This document shows, one piece after another, positions 31,698-37,575 of a DNA stretch of 37,575 nucleotides. The position numbers and the translations under genes are program-made. Below the pieces are notes generated by a model. The model searched no databases. It was not told where the DNA came from and was given only the letters and a program-made list of their open reading frames with translations. Source of the stretch: Cohnella phaseoli (GTDB taxonomy: Bacteria > Bacillota > Bacilli > Paenibacillales > Paenibacillaceae); assembly GCF_003386235.1 (NCBI RefSeq), contig NZ_QRDZ01000055.1:1-37575 (forward strand). Direction: 5' to 3'. Numbering within the stretch: the first letter of the stretch is position 1; every line of letters starts with the position of its first letter.

Positions 31698-32408
31698 ATG
31701 AAGCCATTGAAACGGATGAGTCTGAAGGATGTCGTCATTAGAAAGCTGCACGACTATATCGCGGAGCATGAGCTTCAGCCCGGTGATCGATTTCTGAACG
31801 AGAAGGAGATCGTTCAGTGGGTCGGCGCGAGCCGGACGGTTGTGCGCGAAGCGCTAAAGGCGATGGAAGCCGTAGGCGTCGTGCGGATCAAGCCGGGAGA
31901 CGGTGTGTTCGTGAATGAGTCCTCGGTACATCATCTGGTCAACCAGTTTTCTTTTCGCTGGTCGCGGGATCGCGCGCGCATGCTGGAGTTGTTGGAGACG
32001 CGTACGATGCTGGAACTGTCGGCCATTGAACTGATCGTGAAGCGGGCGGAAGAGAGTGAGACGATTCCGACCGCCGTCGATTTTCGGGAAATCGAGGCGA
32101 ATCTCGAACAGATGGAGAGAGACATTCAGCTCAAAAAATCCATTGTTGAAGGCGATATCGAATTCCATCGCACGCTGTTCCGAATGACGGGCAATCGGAC
32201 GTTCTTCGAGCTAAGCGAGGTGATTACCCAGTATTTTAACGAAGTTCGGGAACGTCGAATAGCGGAGGCTGACAGCTACGGAAATACGCTTGTCGAGCAT
32301 GCTCGGATCGTTCAATTGCTTAAGCAATCGGATGCAGAAGGCGCCAAGAAAGTGATGATTGAACACCTAAGCCCGTTAAAAGAAATTATTATGAATGGGC
32401 GGTATTGA
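31698..32408 (+). CDS. GntR/FadR-family regulator (FCD domain), second of two
   Basis: A 236-residue paralogue of the preceding regulator: winged helix PGDRFLNEKEIVQWVGASRT then VVREALKAMEAVGVVRIKPG, FCD domain about 95-235 with IEFHRTLFRMTGN, LVEHARIV and MIEHLSPL. GGAAGGA precedes the start. Two adjacent GntR genes from one operator-controlled promoter could form a heteromer or respond to two intermediates of one pathway. The helices that read DNA (SRPVIREAL and SRTVVREAL) are alike, so both could recognise TGGTAWTACCA. Confidence 0.9.
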   Translation: MKPLKRMSLKDVVIRKLHDYIAEHELQPGDRFLNEKEIVQWVGASRTVVREALKAMEAVGVVRIKPGDGVFVNESSVHHLVNQFSFRWSRDRARMLELLETRTMLELSAIELIVKRAEESETIPTAVDFREIEANLEQMERDIQLKKSIVEGDIEFHRTLFRMTGNRTFFELSEVITQYFNEVRERRIAEADSYGNTLVEHARIVQLLKQSDAEGAKKVMIEHLSPLKEIIMNGRY

Positions 32409-32442
32409 GGGAGTTGAGGGCTACTTTCAGGTGGCTTTAATA

Positions 32443-32453
32443 TGGTATTACCA
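32443..32453 (+). promoter_or_regulatory. GntR-type operator C before the catabolic operon
   Basis: TGGTATTACCA, identical to operator A, overlapping an AT-rich -10 region (CATAAT at 32452). No good -35 box is visible. It lies 30 bp before the PLP-enzyme gene. Confidence 0.65.
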
Positions 32454-32482
32454 TAATATATTTATGAGAAAGGGAACTGTGA

Positions 32483-33571
32483 ATGACCAAGACGGCGACG
32501 CGGGGAATATGGAAATATGAGAGACGGATTCCTGAAATTATGGAGAGAAACCGGATTACGCTTGGCGAGGGGCAGACGCCGCTAATCAAAAGTACGCGGA
32601 TAGGGCCGGAGGTAGGGCTTACCAACTTGTATTTCAAGCTGGAATCGCTCAATCCGACAGGATCGTATAAGGACCGTATTTCTGCGCTTGGCGTATCGCT
32701 CGCGAAGGAGCGCGGTTTGACCGCCTGTATCGGCACGACTTCGGGAAATGCGGGGGGATCGATTGCCGCCTATGCGGCCAGGGCCGGGTTGAACTATCAC
32801 GTATATGTACAGGAAAATATCGTCGCATCGAAGCTGGAACCGATGATCGTGCACCGGGCGAGCATTGTGAAGGTTAAAGGGTTTGGCTTCAATCCGGAGG
32901 TCGGCAACCGCGTGTTTGCCAAGGTGCTGAAGAACGCGCAAAGCCGGAACCTGGAGCTTTTAATTACGGCATACGCATACGCGCCTGAGGCGATGGAGGC
33001 TGTAAAAACGATTGCTTACGAATTGACGGAGGAGGGTGCAGAGGATGCGGACGTGGTATTTATGCCCGCAGGAGGAGGCGGGCTGCTCACGGGCATCTAC
33101 AGGGGGTATCGCGATCTCTTGGAAGACGGGGCTATACGCTGCCTGCCGAAGCTGGTCGCCTGCCAATCGACAGGCTGCGCTAATATCGCCAAGGCTTGGC
33201 AACTCGGCTTGGACAAACCGGTAGATGGAGCGTCAACCGCTATGATTTCCGGTATTCAAGTGCCGAATCCGCCTGACGGCGTTCAAGCTTTGCAGGCTTT
33301 GCAGCATAGCGGCGGCTTTGCCGAAGCGCTTCCCGACGCCGACACTTGGCATTGGCAGGAGCAGTTGGCTGTCAAGGAAGGGATTTTCTGCGAACCGGCA
33401 GGCGCCATCGCCTTGGCAGGCGCAATACAGGCGGCCAAGGAGGGGCGTATCGGCCGGAATGCCAATGTGGTCTGTATCGTATCGGGAGCCGGCTACAAGG
33501 ATGTCGATCGGATGAGCGCGATGGTGAAGCAATTACCGGACATTCCAATGATCGATACGGATGAACTATAA
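32483..33571 (+). CDS. Threonine-synthase-like PLP-dependent enzyme (fold type II)
   Basis: A 362-residue fold-type II PLP enzyme. TLGEGQTPL near the start, the Schiff-base lysine in NPTGSYKDRIS, TTSGNAGGSIAAYAA for phosphate/substrate binding and PAGGGGLLTGIYRG for the cofactor phosphate. Relatives are threonine synthase, threonine/serine dehydratase and diaminopropionate ammonia-lyase. Threonine synthesis genes are absent nearby, so a catabolic lyase or dehydratase acting on an amino acid is more likely. GAAAGGGA precedes the start. First gene of a five-gene operon behind operator C. Confidence 0.85.
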   Translation: MTKTATRGIWKYERRIPEIMERNRITLGEGQTPLIKSTRIGPEVGLTNLYFKLESLNPTGSYKDRISALGVSLAKERGLTACIGTTSGNAGGSIAAYAARAGLNYHVYVQENIVASKLEPMIVHRASIVKVKGFGFNPEVGNRVFAKVLKNAQSRNLELLITAYAYAPEAMEAVKTIAYELTEEGAEDADVVFMPAGGGGLLTGIYRGYRDLLEDGAIRCLPKLVACQSTGCANIAKAWQLGLDKPVDGASTAMISGIQVPNPPDGVQALQALQHSGGFAEALPDADTWHWQEQLAVKEGIFCEPAGAIALAGAIQAAKEGRIGRNANVVCIVSGAGYKDVDRMSAMVKQLPDIPMIDTDEL

Positions 33572-33590
33572 GGAAGCGAGGAGGAGCGGG

Positions 33591-34592
33591 ATGGAGCAAA
33601 TCCGGTTGGGGATTGTCGGGCTAGGCCGTTTTGCCAAGCAGCATATCGAATGTCTGAAGCAAATTCCGGAAGTCATCATCGCGGCAGTCTGCGATATTCG
33701 AGGCGAAACGGCTCAAGCGTTCGGAGATGAGCTGGGATGCGGCAGTTATACGGATGTGCAGGAGATGCTGCGCGCCGAATCGCTCGATGCGCTCGATGTG
33801 CTGACGCCGGAGATGAACCATTACGAGGCCGTAATGGCGGGCTTGGAAGCGGGATGCGATGTTTTCGTGGAGAAGCCGCTGGCAAGCGATCTGACTGAGG
33901 CGGAAAAGATGGTCGGCACGGCAGCCGAACGAGGGCGTCTCCTTATGGTTGGACATGTGATGCGCTTCGATCAACGGTATTTGCAGATGAAGAATGCCAT
34001 TGCGCGAGGGGATATCGGGCGCGTTCGTTCCATCTACGCCAGGCGAAGCGACAAGCGTGAATACTTCGGACTTTACAAGCGGTCGCCTGTCGTCTTGATC
34101 TTGGGCGTTCACGATATCGACCAAATCTTATGGATCAAAGACGAACTGCCGATAGAAGTTTACGCCAAAAATTCTTGTTCCCCGGAAGGCGAAGATATGG
34201 TGTGTGCGATGATGACTTTCGCAGACGGCACCGTTGCGATGATGGACAGTAATTGGATGACGCCGCGCCAATGGCCCGCTCCTCAGGATCAATACATGCA
34301 GATCATGGGGGATGAGGGCGTGCTGCGTGTACAACATCCGGACGAGGCGTTCAGCCTGTGCGCGGAGCAACGTTATGAGGTTCCTTACTTGTACACTTCC
34401 CGGGATATTTACGGGCGGCTCGAAGGGCCATTGATGTCGGAATTATCGCATTTTGTGGATTGTGTACGCGGTTCTGCGCCATCTTCCATTCTTCGTCCTG
34501 AAGATGCTTTGAATGTCATTCGCGTAACGACGGCGATCCTTCGTTCTTGCGATCGAGGACAGCCGGTCAGCATCGGCTCGGGGAGTGTCTGA
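33591..34592 (+). CDS. Gfo/Idh/MocA-family dehydrogenase
   Basis: The start at ATG 33591 (GAGGAGG upstream) gives 333 residues. Rossmann motif GIVGLGRFAKQHIE, intact EKP motif VFVEKPLASD and substrate-domain stretch VLILGVHDIDQILW. Members oxidise or epimerise sugars and inositols with NAD(P). It follows the PLP enzyme by 19 bp and its stop overlaps the next start by one base (TGATG), so translation is coupled. Confidence 0.9.
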   Translation: MEQIRLGIVGLGRFAKQHIECLKQIPEVIIAAVCDIRGETAQAFGDELGCGSYTDVQEMLRAESLDALDVLTPEMNHYEAVMAGLEAGCDVFVEKPLASDLTEAEKMVGTAAERGRLLMVGHVMRFDQRYLQMKNAIARGDIGRVRSIYARRSDKREYFGLYKRSPVVLILGVHDIDQILWIKDELPIEVYAKNSCSPEGEDMVCAMMTFADGTVAMMDSNWMTPRQWPAPQDQYMQIMGDEGVLRVQHPDEAFSLCAEQRYEVPYLYTSRDIYGRLEGPLMSELSHFVDCVRGSAPSSILRPEDALNVIRVTTAILRSCDRGQPVSIGSGSV

Positions 34593-35326
34593 TGCGGATT
34601 AGCGAAAAAGTTTACTGGATCGGCAGCGGCCTTCTCGGCATGAACGCGACAGACGAGTTGGATTGCAACGTCTATCTGCTCGATGGCGGCAGCGAACAAG
34701 CGATCATCGATTGCGGCACGGGGTACGGGCTGATGAACATAATGGAGGAACTAAGGCGCGATGGGTTCGATCCTGAATCCGTTCGGTACATCTTGCTCAC
34801 CCATGCGCATATGGATCATGCAGGAGGCGCGGCCGCAATGCGGGAACTGACGGGGGCGCGAATTGTTGCATCGCGGTTATCCGCATCGTTCCTGGAACGC
34901 GGAGATGAAGAGGCGATCGGCTTGGCGCAAGCCAGAGAAGCAGACGTATATCCTTCCGATTGTCGTTTGAACGCCTGTAAAGTGGACAGTGTGGTCGAAC
35001 ATGGCCAGCTGATGCAGATCGGGGACCTGACTGTCGAAGTGATCGAGACGCCGGGGCATAGCTGCGATATGATCAGTTTTTTCATCCCGGATATCCGAAC
35101 GCTGTTTTGCAGCGACAATGTGTTCGTCGGGGGGCGGATTGCCGCGATCGATACGCCCGATTTCTCGATGGATCAGTTGTTTCAATCTTTGATGCGGCTT
35201 GGGAATTTGCATGTGGAGCGCTTAATGCCGGGGCATCTGACGCCTGTAGTGAGAAACGGCATCGTACCGATCCGGAAGGCCGTGGATCAATTTATGTGCG
35301 GCTCCATACCGGAATCAATCGTTTGA
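34592..35326 (+). CDS. Metallo-beta-lactamase-fold hydrolase
   Basis: A 244-residue protein starting at ATG 34592, which shares its A with the previous stop. The zinc motif HxHxDH is H71, H73, D75, H76 (THAHMDHAG); further ligands appear as ETPGHSCD, LFCSDNVF and the late MPGHLTP. This is the glyoxalase II-like subgroup, which hydrolyses thioesters, lactones or similar bonds; in a sugar-acid pathway a lactonase is the natural guess. Nothing suggests beta-lactam resistance. Confidence 0.88.
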   Translation: MRISEKVYWIGSGLLGMNATDELDCNVYLLDGGSEQAIIDCGTGYGLMNIMEELRRDGFDPESVRYILLTHAHMDHAGGAAAMRELTGARIVASRLSASFLERGDEEAIGLAQAREADVYPSDCRLNACKVDSVVEHGQLMQIGDLTVEVIETPGHSCDMISFFIPDIRTLFCSDNVFVGGRIAAIDTPDFSMDQLFQSLMRLGNLHVERLMPGHLTPVVRNGIVPIRKAVDQFMCGSIPESIV

Positions 35327-35361
35327 ATCCATCAACCACTTATCTGAGGAGGCTCTTATAT

Positions 35362-36240
35362 ATGAGTAACGGCTATTATCCGGCCTTAGGGACGCCGCTG
35401 GACCGGGATGGCAGCGTTCTGACCGGAAGTTTGATCAAGCACGTGGAGGATCAGATCGGGAGAAAAGCTGAAGGGCTGCTTGTCATGGGATCGATGGGCA
35501 TGCAGCCGATGATTAAGGACAGCGAATATGCGAAGGTGGCCCAGATCGCAGCGGAAGCGGCGCGCGGGCAATGTCCGGTCTACGCGGGCGTAATGGACAA
35601 TTCAGTCGCACGCGTCAAAGACCGGATCGAGAGACTGCAAGGGATCAAACTGGAAGGCGTCGTAACGACGGTTCCGTTTTATTTTCAAAGCACACAAACG
35701 GAAATTATTGCTTTCTACCGGGCAATTGCCGACACGTCGCCCTATCCGCTCTATTTATACGATCTGCCCGGGGTCACTCAGTGCAAAATTCAAGCGGCTA
35801 CCGTGATCGAGCTGATGCGCCATCCGAACATTCGAGGCATCAAGTCGGGGGATCTTGCATTGGTAAGGGGATTAAGCCGCAGCTTGAGGGATGTGAATCC
35901 GGAATTTGAGGTGATCTATAGCGGACTCGATACATTCGATGTTGCTTATTCATTCGGCATTACGAGAACGTTGGACGGCATGTTCAGCTGCACGTCCCAG
36001 ATTGCAGAGAGGATGTATGAGGCGTTGCAGGCAGGCAACCTTGAGAGTGCTGCGGGGCATTTGGACAGCATTGTCGGTCTCCGCAATCTGTTCGTCGAAG
36101 TCGGCGTATTTCCCGGTTTTACGCATGCAATGAACTTGCTCGGTTTCGAAGGCGACTTTCACCCGGATTATAGTTCGCGGCTAAATCCGCAGCAGGCGGA
36201 TAAAGTAGAAAGCTATATGCGGCAAATTCGGCTGATTTGA
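35362..36240 (+). CDS. DapA/N-acetylneuraminate-lyase-superfamily aldolase
   Basis: The start at ATG 35362 (GAGGAGG upstream) gives 292 residues; an open frame back to 35107 overlaps the MBL gene and is not conserved. Class I aldolase of the DHDPS/NAL family with catalytic Y133 (YLYDLPG) and Schiff-base K161 (GIKSGD), the same numbering as DapA. The usual GTTGE carboxylate motif is replaced by GSMGMQP, so it is not a standard dihydrodipicolinate synthase; lyases of keto-deoxy sugar acids or N-acetylneuraminate are better models. It probably cleaves the pathway intermediate to pyruvate plus an aldehyde. Confidence 0.88.
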   Translation: MSNGYYPALGTPLDRDGSVLTGSLIKHVEDQIGRKAEGLLVMGSMGMQPMIKDSEYAKVAQIAAEAARGQCPVYAGVMDNSVARVKDRIERLQGIKLEGVVTTVPFYFQSTQTEIIAFYRAIADTSPYPLYLYDLPGVTQCKIQAATVIELMRHPNIRGIKSGDLALVRGLSRSLRDVNPEFEVIYSGLDTFDVAYSFGITRTLDGMFSCTSQIAERMYEALQAGNLESAAGHLDSIVGLRNLFVEVGVFPGFTHAMNLLGFEGDFHPDYSSRLNPQQADKVESYMRQIRLI

Positions 36241-36280
36241 GCAAGAGCGGCATTGGAACTAACGGAGGGGGCTAAAACGC

Positions 36281-37306
36281 ATGGCGATGAAACGTGAAGA
36301 GATCGAAAGGTTCCGGCTCGAAGCTTACCCCGCGGTCGTTAAGGAACAAATTTACCTGACTTATGAAGGGGTCGACGGTTCGGCGGCGGAAATTCCGCTG
36401 CATCTGATCAAGGGGGCCGATTCCGGTCCGGTGCTGCTGATGCTTGCGGCCATTCACGGGGATGAGTACGAAGGTGTGCAGACGATCATTGAGCTGGGGC
36501 GTATGTTGTCGCCTACAGATATTCGCGGGACGCTGCTTATGGTTCCGATTGCAAATGAATACGCCTATCGCGCGGCAGACCGGCTGACTCCAGAAGATGG
36601 GCGCAATCTGGCGCGGGAGTTTCCGGGAAAGCGGGAAGGATCTGCAACTGAACGGTTAGCGTGGCATCTGGGCAAAGGTCTGATCGCAAAAGCTGACTTC
36701 CTGCTGGATATGCATAGCGGCGGGACTTACTATGAGGTGCCCGAATTCGTCGGCTATTATGATAATGACGACAACGATACGGGAAGGAGATCCAGGGCGG
36801 CCGCCGAAGCGTTCGGATTCGAAGTGTTATGGGGACATGACCAAGTGTCGCCGGGCCGGACGGTGTCTTACGCAGGCGATTGCGGAATTCCGTGGTTGTA
36901 CACGGAAGCTTTCGGCGGGAGACGCGTCAAGTACGATGAGCAGCAGCGGCTGCGTCAAGGCGCGCTGCGGTTGATGCGCCATCTAAGCATGCTGGCCAAC
37001 CCGACGCAATGGATTCAAGAGGAGGTTATACCGGAGATTCGTTACCGATTAACCGGTAGTGGCGATTTCGACGGCTCGGTTACAGCGGAGGAGGAAGGCT
37101 TCTTTATCCCTTCGGTTGCACTGCTGCAGAACGTTAGACAAGGCGATGTAATCGGTAATGTCTATAACGGCTTTGGAGAAACCATTCGGAGTTATCGGGC
37201 GATTTGCGACGGTGTCATCGTTGGGCTCGCGGGAACGCCGGCCTTGAAGCAGGGCGCGCTCGTTTATTTGATTGCCCGCTCTCATCCGGCACGAGCGGGG
37301 ATTTGA
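36281..37306 (+). CDS. Succinylglutamate desuccinylase/aspartoacylase-family (M14-like) enzyme
   Basis: A 341-residue zinc hydrolase. Ligands: H59 and E62 in AIHGDEYEG and H145 in LDMHSGG, the M14 carboxypeptidase-type set. Other stretches are LLMVPIANEYAYR and REFPGK. The C-terminal domain (about 240-341) includes a barrel-sandwich-like segment (VRQGDVIGNVYN). Such enzymes remove an N-acyl group from an amino acid. GGAGGGGG lies about ten bases upstream. As last complete gene of the operon it suggests that the pathway handles an N-acylated amino acid or an amide-linked sugar acid. Confidence 0.87.
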   Translation: MAMKREEIERFRLEAYPAVVKEQIYLTYEGVDGSAAEIPLHLIKGADSGPVLLMLAAIHGDEYEGVQTIIELGRMLSPTDIRGTLLMVPIANEYAYRAADRLTPEDGRNLAREFPGKREGSATERLAWHLGKGLIAKADFLLDMHSGGTYYEVPEFVGYYDNDDNDTGRRSRAAAEAFGFEVLWGHDQVSPGRTVSYAGDCGIPWLYTEAFGGRRVKYDEQQRLRQGALRLMRHLSMLANPTQWIQEEVIPEIRYRLTGSGDFDGSVTAEEEGFFIPSVALLQNVRQGDVIGNVYNGFGETIRSYRAICDGVIVGLAGTPALKQGALVYLIARSHPARAGI

Positions 37307-37455
37307 TCTGTTACATGATCAGACACGAACGTTCGCAGAGGATGACAGAATCGCACCTGCATTGGCACGGAACTTGCACAGCGCGGAGTTGAAAGCGGCA
37401 TCTCACCGGGCGGGTACTTACGTCATCTTCTTCCCTGCGGATCTACATCGCCCCG
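37305..37455 (+). CDS. Possible YhcH/YjgK/YiaL-family fragment at the contig end
   Basis: An open frame directly after the aspartoacylase stop, with no start codon or ribosome binding site of its own, ends in TYVIFFPADLHRPG. This resembles the conserved end of the YhcH/YjgK/YiaL (DUF386) family, cupin-like proteins often found with sialic-acid or sugar-acid genes. The frame then runs into a poly-G artefact. The missing start suggests a broken or misjoined read end. The match is a short motif only. Confidence 0.3.
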
Positions 37456-37575
37456 GGGGGGGGGGGGGGGGGTGGGGGGGGCCCCCGGGGCAAAAAAGCT
37501 GGGTTTAAGGTTAAGGTGGGTTAAACAAACTCAAATTTTTACAAACATAAACCCCGGGATATGTTCTTTGGGGGG
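37451..37575. other. Low-quality homopolymer contig end
   Basis: C4, then G18 (37455-37472), T, G8, C5, G4 and A6 within about 45 bases, followed by simple AT/GT-rich sequence ending in a G run. Nothing like this occurs elsewhere in the window. It is best read as assembly or sequencing artefact and no gene is called in it. Confidence 0.7.

Noticed and set aside
34592..35326. MBL-fold gene as a beta-lactam resistance determinant
   Set aside because: The motif pattern and operon context fit a glyoxalase II/lactonase-like metabolic hydrolase.
35107..35361. N-terminal extension of the aldolase upstream of 35362
   Set aside because: It overlaps the MBL-fold gene out of frame; the aldolase family begins at the ATG with GAGGAGG upstream.

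Overview
The window reads as a chromosomal contig from a Paenibacillus-like Firmicute (Bacillales). Evidence: AGGAGG-type ribosome binding sites, sigma-A promoters, YesM/YesN-type two-component systems, membrane-bound AraC regulators, S-layer homology (SLH) domains, and carbohydrate ABC operons that lack their own ATPase. The species is an inference. The last ~120 bases are homopolymer-rich and look like an unreliable contig end.

Layout. (1) 1-680: the 3' end of an Rpn-family (PD-(D/E)XK nuclease/transposase-like) gene, with its tail and terminator duplicated in tandem. (2) 678-5606: an IclR-controlled metabolic cluster. A minus-strand operon (FAH-family hydrolase, class III aminotransferase, IclR) diverges from an SDR dehydrogenase and an AAC(3)-like acetyltransferase; a three-half-site operator covers the minus-strand promoter start. 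(3) 5632-5840: tRNA-Leu(CAG) with promoter and terminator. (4) 5871-7375: a Cfr-like 23S rRNA methyltransferase behind a long leader that holds a sigma-A promoter, a very short upstream ORF, mutually exclusive antiterminator/terminator segments, a 36-codon leader peptide and a hairpin covering the ribosome binding site. (5) 7454-7561: a long imperfect palindrome.

(6) 7762-29553: a carbohydrate-utilisation region. It holds two ABC importers (7762-11156 and 25127-28420), each followed by a closely related Asp-box (BNR, sialidase-like) protein without a signal peptide; a membrane-bound AraC regulator (12438-14834); a YesM/YesN two-component pair (21758-25003); a Gfo/Idh/MocA oxidoreductase overlapping a class III aminotransferase gene (14953-17299); a secreted 1051-residue enzyme-like protein ending in cohesin plus dockerin (17429-20584); and a secreted cohesin-SLH protein (20639-21664). 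The last two could form a small cell-surface cohesin/dockerin assembly. Three promoters in this region share one direct-repeat motif (20-bp period) placed 23-24 bp before the -10 box, which defines a local regulon.

(7) 30071-37306: a second catabolic region. An SDR, two adjacent GntR/FCD regulators and a five-gene operon (threonine-synthase-like PLP enzyme, Gfo/Idh/MocA dehydrogenase, metallo-beta-lactamase-fold hydrolase, DapA-superfamily aldolase, M14-like aspartoacylase) lie behind three near-identical TGGTAWTACCA operators. The substrate cannot be read from sequence alone. The most notable signals are the attenuator of the Cfr-like gene, the shared direct-repeat regulon, and the cohesin/dockerin/SLH pair.
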